From Candidatus Izemoplasmatales bacterium (GTDB lineage Bacteria > Bacillota_I > Bacilli_A > Izemoplasmatales > Hujiaoplasmataceae), in NCBI GenBank assembly GCA_028698875.1, contig JAQVVR010000002.1:62001-126000 (forward strand): a DNA stretch of 64,000 bases. Direction: 5' to 3'. The translations under genes and the position numbers were made by a program. Numbering within the stretch: the stretch's first letter is position 1; each line of letters begins with the position of its first letter. This document shows, in pieces, positions 35,537-42,761 of this stretch. The notes beneath the pieces are model-generated. The model saw only the letters and a program-made list of their open reading frames with translations, was not told the DNA's origin and did no database searches.

Positions 35537-36838
35537 ATGATTTTACACAAAGCAAAAGGAACTCGGATTGAGGGAAAAAAATCTATGTCTAAAGCTTTGC
35601 CATTGCATGAATACTTAAATCCACCCTTTGTCTTCATTCCCCTATTACAACAGGCAACACCGCTCAAACGGATTGTTGAAATCGGAGATAAGGTGGCCAT
35701 TGGACAAGTAGTGGCATTAAGAGAAGGCTTTGGTGCAATGCCAATCCATGCATCGGTCAGTGGTACAGTAACCGCAATTAAAAAAGTTTGGCACGCTTCT
35801 GGAAGAATGGTAGAGGCTATTGAGATTCAAAATGATAATCAGAATCGAATGGACGAAAGCATCCGCGTGCAAACAGATATTTCATTGTTATCTCGAAATG
35901 ATTTGATTGCAAAGATGCAACAGGCAGGACTTTCTGGTCTTGGTGGCGCTGGGTTTCCTACCTACATTAAATATCAAACTAAATGTCCAATCGATGTTGT
36001 AATCATCAATGCGGTTGAGTGTGAACCTTATATTACTTGCGATTTTATGCTCATCAATGCATATCCAGAAAAACTGCTCAAAGGACTATCATATTTGATG
36101 AGAGCAGCTGATGCAAAAAAAGGGGTTATTGCTTTCAAAACTTATAACACCGATATCAAGAAGAATTTAGAACCGTTGCTAGTTAATTATCCAGGAATTG
36201 AATTATATGAAGTTAAGGATATTTATCCGGCCGGTTGGGAAAAATATATCGTTCAAAAAATTACTAAAAAAACATATGCGGGTTTGCCAGCTGAAGCGGG
36301 AGCAATTGTTGATAATTCTGCGACTGCCATCGTTTTTGCGGATGTTGTCGCAGAAAATATTCCTTTGATTTCCCGAGTCATTACTATTTCAGGAGAAGGA
36401 ATTAAAAATCCACAAAACTTTTTTGTTCCCTTAGGAACTCCGGTTAAAGAACTAATCCAATTAGCTGGTGGATATGTTGAAAGTCTGAACCCTATGAAAG
36501 CATGGTATATAGCAGGTGGTCCAATGACAGGTCGTGCTATTCTCATTGATGAATTGGTTGTCAATGATACCTTGGGATCGGTCATTGTAAAACCAATGCC
36601 AGATGAAAAACACCACCCAGCATGTCTGGGATGTGGAAAATGCGCAGATGCTTGTCCGGTTTATCTTACTCCTACAGAAATCCAAAGGGCATTAGAAAGT
36701 AAAGATTCTCAGGCAATTAAGGAACTAAATGCACAAAAATGTATGCAATGTGGATTGTGTTCCTATGTTTGTCCGTCACATATCGAAATTTCCGATTATG
36801 TCGCAAAGGCAAAAGAATTGTTAAGGAAGGGAGCATAA
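35537..36838 (+). CDS. rnfC: Rnf complex subunit C
   Basis: The 433-residue protein has an N-terminal barrel-sandwich region, an NADH/FMN-binding domain (GLGGAGFPTYIKY near residue 133; NAVECEPYITCD) and two 4Fe-4S clusters (CLGCGKCADACPVY and CMQCGLCSYVCPSH). RnfC is the NADH-interacting subunit. GGAGG lies 11 bases before ATG 35537, a rather long spacing. It opens the seven-gene rnf operon, with rnfD starting 1 base after its stop codon. Confidence 0.96.
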   Translation: MILHKAKGTRIEGKKSMSKALPLHEYLNPPFVFIPLLQQATPLKRIVEIGDKVAIGQVVALREGFGAMPIHASVSGTVTAIKKVWHASGRMVEAIEIQNDNQNRMDESIRVQTDISLLSRNDLIAKMQQAGLSGLGGAGFPTYIKYQTKCPIDVVIINAVECEPYITCDFMLINAYPEKLLKGLSYLMRAADAKKGVIAFKTYNTDIKKNLEPLLVNYPGIELYEVKDIYPAGWEKYIVQKITKKTYAGLPAEAGAIVDNSATAIVFADVVAENIPLISRVITISGEGIKNPQNFFVPLGTPVKELIQLAGGYVESLNPMKAWYIAGGPMTGRAILIDELVVNDTLGSVIVKPMPDEKHHPACLGCGKCADACPVYLTPTEIQRALESKDSQAIKELNAQKCMQCGLCSYVCPSHIEISDYVAKAKELLRKGA

Positions 36839-36839
36839 T

Positions 36840-38030
36840 ATGGCTAGATTTGCAAACGGTAAAGCCCCGTTTTTACGGAAGGCTGATGAGAAAACCTATG
36901 GCACTCAAGTCATCATGCGCGATTTCTTAATCGGTTTATTGCCGCTAATTGGATTTGCTTGGTATAAAAATGGTATAAAAGTCTATATCGAAGGTAATGC
37001 GACATTCTTAGAGATGTTTTACCCAATAATCTTCATAATACTCGGCGGAATAATTTCGATGATAATCGAAGGCTTATTTTTTATAATTACAGACAAGGAA
37101 ATCCGATCGTTTAAATCGCTTATGAACCGATTGAGCTTATCATATGCCATGATTCCTGGTATCCTGCTAGCCATGATTTTACCATTATATACACCTATTT
37201 GGGTTTTAATCTTTGGTTGTATAATGGCAACATTGGTAGCTAAACTACTTTTTGGAGGCTTTGGCTATAATATTTTTAATCCCGCTTTGATTGGTTATGC
37301 AGCAATCGCTTTTACGTTGATGGGTGTCATTAACCGAGCCGGTGGGGCTCTCAATGGTTCTGAAGTTCTGGTAGATGCCATTGCCGGAGCTACACCACTT
37401 AGTACTTTATCCACTACAAATATTTTGTCTTATCAAACTTTAGTGGCTCCGTATGGATCATTATGGAATTTTTTTATTGGTACGATTCCTGGAGCTTTAG
37501 CAGAAACAAGTGCGCTAGCTTGTATCATTTCATTTGTCTGGCTATCGGCAAGAAAAGTTATCAAATGGTTCGTTCCGGTCATATATATCGGAACCGTGTT
37601 TATTCTATCATGGCTAATCGGTATCATTTCTGGCCAAACAGGAATTTGGTTTCCAACCTATAGTATTTTGTCAGGAGGACTGATGTTTGGGGCGATTTTT
37701 ATGGCCACCGAACCGGTTACGACTCCGAAAAATCCACTAGGAAAAATGGTATTTGCCTTGTTTCTTGGCGTATTTACAGTTTTGTTTCGCTTTGTTGGTC
37801 AATATCCAGAAGGTGTTGCCACATCAATTATCTTCATGAATATTTTCTCAATGCCAATCGATAAATGGACCGGCGTTATCAGAACAGAAGGGGTAACGAA
37901 AAAGACGATTATCAAAATTGTTATTTTGGTTATACTTATCATCGCCATCGCCGCATATGCTTTATTTAAAGCCAGTTCAATTTATACAGCGACCATTGAA
38001 TTGCCTTTAATTATGAGGGGGTGGAACTGA
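36840..38030 (+). CDS. rnfD: Rnf complex subunit D
   Basis: The 396-residue membrane protein has about ten hydrophobic segments and the covalent-flavin site DAIAGATPLSTL, with Thr185 as the expected FMN attachment residue. It forms part of the ion-translocating core. AAGGGAG precedes ATG 36840. Length is slightly above typical RnfD (about 320-350), mainly due to a long N-terminal segment. No ApbE flavin transferase gene is in the window. Confidence 0.95.
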   Translation: MARFANGKAPFLRKADEKTYGTQVIMRDFLIGLLPLIGFAWYKNGIKVYIEGNATFLEMFYPIIFIILGGIISMIIEGLFFIITDKEIRSFKSLMNRLSLSYAMIPGILLAMILPLYTPIWVLIFGCIMATLVAKLLFGGFGYNIFNPALIGYAAIAFTLMGVINRAGGALNGSEVLVDAIAGATPLSTLSTTNILSYQTLVAPYGSLWNFFIGTIPGALAETSALACIISFVWLSARKVIKWFVPVIYIGTVFILSWLIGIISGQTGIWFPTYSILSGGLMFGAIFMATEPVTTPKNPLGKMVFALFLGVFTVLFRFVGQYPEGVATSIIFMNIFSMPIDKWTGVIRTEGVTKKTIIKIVILVILIIAIAAYALFKASSIYTATIELPLIMRGWN

Positions 38031-38032
38031 TC

Positions 38033-39217
38033 ATGAAAGTCTTTTTAAGTAAAAACGGATTATTAATCGGATTGATTGCCATTTTCATCGGTATATTTGC
38101 GATTGGAGGTTTCTATAGTCGATATGTTGCCGATCAACATGCAGTGCTTGTGTTAAAAGCCCAACAAGAACAACAAGAAGCAAGGCAGGAAGCAACTCGA
38201 GTAGCTACATATTTGGCATTGTTTTCTGAGGCGACCCGTGCTGAAAAATATATAGCCACAACCGTCACAAAAACATATAACCTCTCGGGAAATCGAGGCG
38301 TATTTTCACCAGCCATCATTGATAGTTATCATATTTACAATGGCGATATGGAGGTTGGAGTTGTTTATGTCGTCGGTTCTAAAGGACATAACGAAGGCTT
38401 AAATATTGCCTATGCTATCGATTTCGCCACTGATGCCTGTATTGGTGTGGTGGTTGTCGCACAAGCAGAAACGCCAGCGATATATGGAACCTTGGATGCG
38501 GCTTGGTTTAATCAATTTGATAATATATTATTGGATGCTTCTTCAATCGAAATTGATGCCGTTGCTGAAGCAACTGAGTCAAGCAAAGGCTTTGAAATCG
38601 GATTGCTTTATGCCCGTGAAGTATATGCGGTAGAATCGGATTTTGAAATTCCCGCAAATGGTATTTCGCTAGTAAGTATGACATATAATTATAACCCGGC
38701 GTCTTTTGCCACCGCGGTTTTTATCGCTAACGTTACTCATGGAAGCGAAGGCATAACGGCTTCAGTTTATCTATCACGGACTTATGATTATATCGGAATG
38801 GCTGATGATAGTGCCGCCCTAACAATTGATGAACAAACCGCTTTAAAAACGTTGGCGGCTGCCAGTGGGTTAGTTTCTAATAAAAGTTGGTTTGTTAGTT
38901 ATAATGCTGATACTCGAGTACTGGTTATGAATGCTAAAGGCTTTAAAGCCACACCAATTGTAGTAACTATTACTTTGAATACAACGCTTGATGGAATCGA
39001 AGGAATTCCCATCATAACTTCGACGGAAACATATGATAATGGTGATTACGATGGCGGACCAGCGCCTGAGGTTGAGTATAATTTGCTTAATCAATATTTG
39101 GCTGATGGCAATTTTGTTGTTGACGGGGTCGCTGATGCGACGATTACATCCAATGCTATGAAACAACTGATATATCTTTTGGATCACTTCATCATTACTT
39201 TGACGGGAGATGAATGA
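38033..39217 (+). CDS. RnfG-like protein with two FMN-binding-type regions
   Basis: At 394 residues this is nearly twice the usual RnfG. One N-terminal membrane segment (about residues 8-28) precedes an FMN_bind-like region with HNEGLNIAYAID and ETPAIYG. It ends in DAVAEATESSKGF (176-188), where the SGAT flavinylation motif is degenerate. A second region ends in GVADATITSNAM (364-375), with Thr370 a plausible flavin site. Start ATG 38033 is favoured over GTG 38021, which overlaps rnfD and the ribosome binding site. A second RnfG-type gene follows at once. The tandem architecture is unusual. Confidence 0.8.
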   Translation: MKVFLSKNGLLIGLIAIFIGIFAIGGFYSRYVADQHAVLVLKAQQEQQEARQEATRVATYLALFSEATRAEKYIATTVTKTYNLSGNRGVFSPAIIDSYHIYNGDMEVGVVYVVGSKGHNEGLNIAYAIDFATDACIGVVVVAQAETPAIYGTLDAAWFNQFDNILLDASSIEIDAVAEATESSKGFEIGLLYAREVYAVESDFEIPANGISLVSMTYNYNPASFATAVFIANVTHGSEGITASVYLSRTYDYIGMADDSAALTIDEQTALKTLAAASGLVSNKSWFVSYNADTRVLVMNAKGFKATPIVVTITLNTTLDGIEGIPIITSTETYDNGDYDGGPAPEVEYNLLNQYLADGNFVVDGVADATITSNAMKQLIYLLDHFIITLTGDE

Positions 39218-39218
39218 G

Positions 39219-39755
39219 ATGAAACAGGGATTGACTTCTGGACTTGTATTATTGATTTTAGGAATTATTTGTGGATTAACGCTTTCGGTTGTCAATTTTT
39301 TGACCGCTCCGATAATAATGCAAAATGAACAAGCAAAAAAATATGAATCATTGAATGATTTGGGAATTGAAATGTCACAATACACAATCACTGATTCATC
39401 ATTATCAGGGGCAATCGATACGGTTTATCTGTTAACACCAATTGACAGTCAAACAAATCCGATTATTCGTGTTTACAGTGTTACAACTACGGGTTTTTCC
39501 GAAGGATTAAATATGATGATTGCTGTTGATGAGAATATGATTGTTGTTGCCTATGTGACTGTCTCACACCAGGAATCCCCCGGATATGGTAAAGATACAT
39601 TAGAAACTCACGACTTTAACATGGTAGGAGCTGTGTTGCCAGATACAACACAATTTGAAGCCAAGGCAAAAACCACAGTAACCTGCGATGCGGTTTTGCT
39701 TTGTTTCGATTTGGTAGCTATTCAGGCCACCCTTGATTTCGGAGGTGAAAATTGA
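39219..39755 (+). CDS. rnfG: Rnf complex subunit G, with altered flavin motif
   Basis: The 178-residue protein has an N-terminal membrane anchor and an FMN_bind domain with GFSEGLNMMIAVDE and HQESPGYGKDTLE, matching RnfG. The C-terminal flavinylation motif, normally SGATxTS, reads AKTTVTC, so Thr is kept but Gly-Ala is lost. This may prevent covalent FMN attachment. ATG 39219 is used because GGGAG lies 10 bases upstream; ATG 39210 is too close. Its stop overlaps the rnfE start. Confidence 0.85.
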   Translation: MKQGLTSGLVLLILGIICGLTLSVVNFLTAPIIMQNEQAKKYESLNDLGIEMSQYTITDSSLSGAIDTVYLLTPIDSQTNPIIRVYSVTTTGFSEGLNMMIAVDENMIVVAYVTVSHQESPGYGKDTLETHDFNMVGAVLPDTTQFEAKAKTTVTCDAVLLCFDLVAIQATLDFGGEN

Positions 39756-40417
39756 TGACTGCTAAAGAAAATTTCTTCAAAGGATTCGTCAAGGAAAATC
39801 CGTTATTTATCTCAGCTTTAGGAATGTGTCCGGCACTGGCAATCACGAAGTCGATAGAAAACGCCATTGGCATGGGCATTGCTGTTTTATTCGTCTTGGT
39901 CTTCTCGAATTTATTGGTATCACTTATTACCATGAATCCGAAAATCAGAGAAAAAGTCATGCCGGTTCGAATACCGGTCTACATTGTTTTAATTGCATCT
40001 TTAGTGGTAATTGTGGAAATGGTAATGGAAGCCTTTTTACCGGATCTATTTGAAACTTTAGGGGTTTTTATTCCATTGATTGTTGTCAACTGCATTATTT
40101 TCGGACGAGCGGAAGCTTATGCTGGCGATCACAAACCACTTGAATCGGTCGTCGATGGTGCTGGAATGGCGCTGGGTTTTACTGGAGCTATCATGATTAT
40201 TAGTCTCATAAGGGAAGTGCTTGGGGCTGGGTCAATCACAATATGGGGAAATATAAAGCTTGATTTAACATTTATATTTGATTTTCTAGGAATTGAGCCA
40301 ATTAGTATGTTCTTACAACCTGTTGGTGCATTCTTCACCCTTGGATTCATCTTAGCAGCGATAGCTGCGATTCAAAATGCCAAGAAAAATAAAACATCGA
40401 AAGAGGTGAGCAAATAA
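39755..40417 (+). CDS. rnfE: Rnf complex subunit E
   Basis: The 220-residue integral membrane protein begins NFFKGFVKENPLFISALGMC, the RnfE signature, and has about six membrane segments. It pairs with RnfA, which has the inverted topology, around a shared 2Fe-2S centre. GGAGGTGA lies 6 bases before ATG 39755. The rnfA start overlaps its stop. Confidence 0.96.
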   Translation: MTAKENFFKGFVKENPLFISALGMCPALAITKSIENAIGMGIAVLFVLVFSNLLVSLITMNPKIREKVMPVRIPVYIVLIASLVVIVEMVMEAFLPDLFETLGVFIPLIVVNCIIFGRAEAYAGDHKPLESVVDGAGMALGFTGAIMIISLIREVLGAGSITIWGNIKLDLTFIFDFLGIEPISMFLQPVGAFFTLGFILAAIAAIQNAKKNKTSKEVSK

Positions 40418-40992
40418 TGGCTGAATTAATCGCAATTGCCTTTGCAGCTTTTTTCGTTGAAAATGTTTTATTAACCCAGTTTTTAGGCATTTGTTCATTT
40501 ATTGGCGTTGGCAAGAAACGAAGTTCATCTTTAGGAATGGGACTGGCGGTTGTTGTTGTAATCATTCTGTCTAGCGTTGTCACTTGGCTAATTTATAATT
40601 TTGTCATGGTGCCGCTGGAAATTGAATTTATGAAAACAATTGTCTTTATATTGGTTATTGCTGCCTTAGTTCAAATGATTGAAATAATCATTAAGCGGTT
40701 TTCACCATCATTATATAAAGCTTTAGGTATCTATTTACCACTTATTACGACGAATTGTGCCGTCTTAGGTGTGGCATTGACAAACGTTAAAGAAGGTTAT
40801 AATTTCTCGCAAATGATTGTCTATGCAACCGCTATTCCGCTTGGTTATTTGTTCGTGATGTATATATATGCCATCATTCGCGAAAAGATGGAGTTCAGTC
40901 CGATTCCGAAAGCGTTCCAGGGAATTCCGATTGCTATGGTTTTAGCCGCGATTTTAGCTTTAATATTCTCAAGATTCGGAGGGCTAGCATAA
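40417..40992 (+). CDS. rnfA: Rnf complex subunit A
   Basis: The 191-residue membrane protein has the motifs FVENVLLTQFLGICSFIGV and LITTNCAVLGVAL, with the cysteines that hold the intramembrane 2Fe-2S cluster with RnfE. AGAGGTGAGC precedes ATG 40417. It has six predicted membrane segments. Confidence 0.97.
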   Translation: MAELIAIAFAAFFVENVLLTQFLGICSFIGVGKKRSSSLGMGLAVVVVIILSSVVTWLIYNFVMVPLEIEFMKTIVFILVIAALVQMIEIIIKRFSPSLYKALGIYLPLITTNCAVLGVALTNVKEGYNFSQMIVYATAIPLGYLFVMYIYAIIREKMEFSPIPKAFQGIPIAMVLAAILALIFSRFGGLA

Positions 40993-40993
40993 A

Positions 40994-41293
40994 ATGGATA
41001 TTATTATTCCGCCATTAGTACTGGGTTCTTTGGGAATGATTTTAGGGGTGCTTATCTTTCTCGTTGGCAAATACTTCGGAGTTGAAGAGGATCATCGAAT
41101 TGATGACATCGAGAAAATGTTACCAAAGTATAATTGTGGGGCTTGTGGGTTCGCTGGTTGTCGCGATATGGCCAAAGCCTTGCTGACGGGATCTTGTCGC
41201 GCTGAAAGTTGTAAACCGATAAAAAAGGAAGATCAAGAGAATTTGAATCGGTACTTAGATGAATTATTACAAGGAATTCCGGTGACAAAATAG
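40994..41293 (+). CDS. rnfB: Rnf complex subunit B, short form
   Basis: Only 99 residues are encoded, against about 180-330 in known RnfB. An N-terminal membrane segment (residues 3-27) is followed by the 4Fe-4S domain with CGACGFAGC and SCRAESC cysteines. The double ferredoxin domain that normally follows is missing; the frame closes at TAG 41291-41293, and no ferredoxin-like cysteine motif appears in any frame before the hairpin at 41411. It starts 1 base after rnfA. Either a minimal RnfB works with a separate ferredoxin or the gene is truncated. Confidence 0.85.
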   Translation: MDIIIPPLVLGSLGMILGVLIFLVGKYFGVEEDHRIDDIEKMLPKYNCGACGFAGCRDMAKALLTGSCRAESCKPIKKEDQENLNRYLDELLQGIPVTK

Positions 41294-41353
41294 AATCATC
41301 ACAATGAATAATGCTTATGTTATGATGTGAGAAAATGATATATTGGTTTTTTC

Positions 41354-41376
41354 TTAATGCTTGTGCATCGCATTAA
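41354..41376. repeat. Inverted repeat after rnfB
   Basis: TTAATGC (41354-41360) and GCATTAA (41370-41376) with a 9-base loop, without a T run. Function unclear; it could stabilise the rnf mRNA 3' end. Confidence 0.4.
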
Positions 41377-41410
41377 CAGGACTATAACCCAATTACAATA
41401 TCTATCAATA

Positions 41411-41439
41411 TTAAAAAGTTGTTCCTCAGAACAACTTTT
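41411..41439 (+). terminator. Rho-independent terminator of the rnf operon
   Basis: AAAAGTTGTTC (41412-41422) pairs with GAACAACTTTT (41427-41437) around CTCA, followed by T residues. Confidence 0.9.
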
Positions 41440-41497
41440 TTCCTTGGTTGGTTCTATAGTTATTAATGATAATATTTGCAAAACCACATAAAAACAG

Positions 41498-41526
41498 TTT
41501 ACAAAAAAGCGGTTTTAGCATATCAT
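41498..41526 (+). promoter_or_regulatory. Promoter of tRNA-Lys
   Basis: TTTACA (41498-41503) and TATCAT (41521-41526) are 17 bases apart; the mature tRNA begins 11 bases after the -10. Confidence 0.7.
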
Positions 41527-41537
41527 ATTATATGCAT

Positions 41538-41613
41538 GCGCTATTAGCTCAGTTGGTAGAGCAAATGACTCTTAATCATTGGGTCCTGGGTTCGAGTCCC
41601 TGATGGCGCACCA
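41538..41613 (+). tRNA. tRNA-Lys (anticodon CTT)
   Basis: A full cloverleaf is visible. The acceptor stem pairs GCGCTAT (41538-41544) with ATGGCGC (41603-41609), with discriminator A and encoded CCA (41611-41613). The D arm reads TAGCTCAGTTGGTAGAGC, and anticodon stem AATGA/TCATT encloses loop CTCTTAA with anticodon CTT at 41571-41573. The T loop contains TTCGAGT. Confidence 0.97.
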
Positions 41614-41624
41614 AATAATTACCC

Positions 41625-41659
41625 AACAGATGTTGAATATTTCAATATCTGTTTTTTTA
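41625..41659 (+). terminator. Terminator after tRNA-Lys
   Basis: ACAGAT (41626-41631) pairs with ATCTGT (41647-41652), continued by TTGAA/TTCAA inside, and followed by seven T residues. Confidence 0.9.
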
Positions 41660-41746
41660 TTGAGGTTATTAACTTTGATAATTGAATGTTCATAGAAAAT
41701 ATGATACGATTAAACGAGTAAGAATTCGAAGAAAAGAGGAATCGAA

Positions 41747-42562
41747 ATGCCAGGCAATCAAGTAAAAGAATTGATTAAACAAGGACGAATGACTTTGCAG
41801 TTCACTGATTTTGGAATTGATGAACCAAGTGATCAACAATTGAAACTGCCACAGCCACCTTTGGTAAAGGAAAAAATGACTTTCCAACAAATAGATTTGC
41901 CATATAATTTTGGTGACTTAAAAATGGAAACCGACATTCTAAAGATCATAAATAATCGAGTGAGTCATCGGGTATATACGGAAGAAGACATGTCATTGTT
42001 GGAATTATCGTACTTGTTATGGTCCACTCAGGGCATCAAAAGCATCCGTGGAAAAAACTATGCAACTCTTAGGACTGTCCCATCCGGAGGGGCGCGGCAT
42101 GAATTCGAAACTTATTTTATAGTCAAAAAGGTCGCACAACTACGTGAAGGAACTTATCATTATTTGCCACTTACACACCAGATTGAATTTTTAAGGGAAA
42201 TATCGGATTTGGATGAAAAGATTGGACGAGCTTTGTCTGGACAAAGATGGGCAGAAGCGGCGAACGTTATTTTCTTTTGGAGTGTTGTTCCCTATCGGTC
42301 GGAATGGCGATATTCATGTTTTGCGCATCGAATTATTTTAGTGGATATTGGCCATGTATGCCAAAACATGTACATTGCTTGTGAAGCAATCGGATTAGGT
42401 ACATGTGCTATTGGTGCTTTTGATCGTCATACTTGTGATTCTTTGTTTACTTTGGATGGCGAAGACGAATTCACAATATTGGCAGCACCGGTGGGGACGA
42501 TATCGGCTCAGGACAAAGATAAGGAACAAGAATTCTATGCTTTTTTAAAAACAGAAGAGTAA
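41747..42562 (+). CDS. SagB-type nitroreductase/dehydrogenase
   Basis: The 271-residue protein has the nitroreductase fold features NNRVSHRVYTEEDMSLLELS and VPSGGARHEFETYF, the latter close to the SagB-type signature, plus NMYIACEAIGLGTCAIGAF. SagB-type enzymes oxidise azolines in some peptide natural products, but many free-standing members have no known substrate. No YcaO, leader peptide or transporter gene is adjacent, so a RiPP role is not supported. AGAGGA precedes the start. It is followed by the hut leader. Confidence 0.85.
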   Translation: MPGNQVKELIKQGRMTLQFTDFGIDEPSDQQLKLPQPPLVKEKMTFQQIDLPYNFGDLKMETDILKIINNRVSHRVYTEEDMSLLELSYLLWSTQGIKSIRGKNYATLRTVPSGGARHEFETYFIVKKVAQLREGTYHYLPLTHQIEFLREISDLDEKIGRALSGQRWAEAANVIFFWSVVPYRSEWRYSCFAHRIILVDIGHVCQNMYIACEAIGLGTCAIGAFDRHTCDSLFTLDGEDEFTILAAPVGTISAQDKDKEQEFYAFLKTEE

Positions 42563-42761
42563 ATTTATATAAGGAGCCATCTTTCAAAGGGGAACCTAAT
42601 TAGAAGAGGGCTTTTTTTGCGAATAAATATTTGTATTTCGCAGAAAACATCAGTATACGATATTGCTTTAGGACAAGCAAGAAAGCATATCAACGAATCG
42701 AAAACGCTTTCTTTTTTAGGGCCTGTAAGATATAATAAGAATATTCGATGAGGTGAAAACG
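42563..42761 (+). promoter_or_regulatory. Leader of the hut operon with stacked hairpins and two T-tract terminator candidates
   Basis: First hairpin: AGCC-a-TCTT (42575-42583) with AAGA-g-GGCT (42604-42612), then seven T; this can terminate the nitroreductase transcript. Second: TGCGAA/TTCGCA (42618-42642). Third: TTGCTT/AAGCAA (42663-42680). Fourth: AAGAAAGC (42679-42686) with GCTTTCTT (42706-42713) and a T run. The third and fourth share bases, so they could be alternatives. A TATAAT at 42731-42736 downstream could start transcription below all of them. Attenuation is possible; simple tandem termination is the alternative. Confidence 0.5.

Noticed and set aside
35537-41293. Na+-translocating NADH:quinone reductase (Nqr)
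   Set aside because: The first subunit carries two 4Fe-4S clusters as in RnfC, an RnfB is present and no NqrF with a 2Fe-2S/FAD reductase domain is seen.
41747-42562. RiPP (streptolysin S-like) cluster because of the SagB-type protein
   Set aside because: No YcaO cyclase, precursor peptide or dedicated transporter lies nearby; the gene is isolated between tRNA-Lys and the hut leader.
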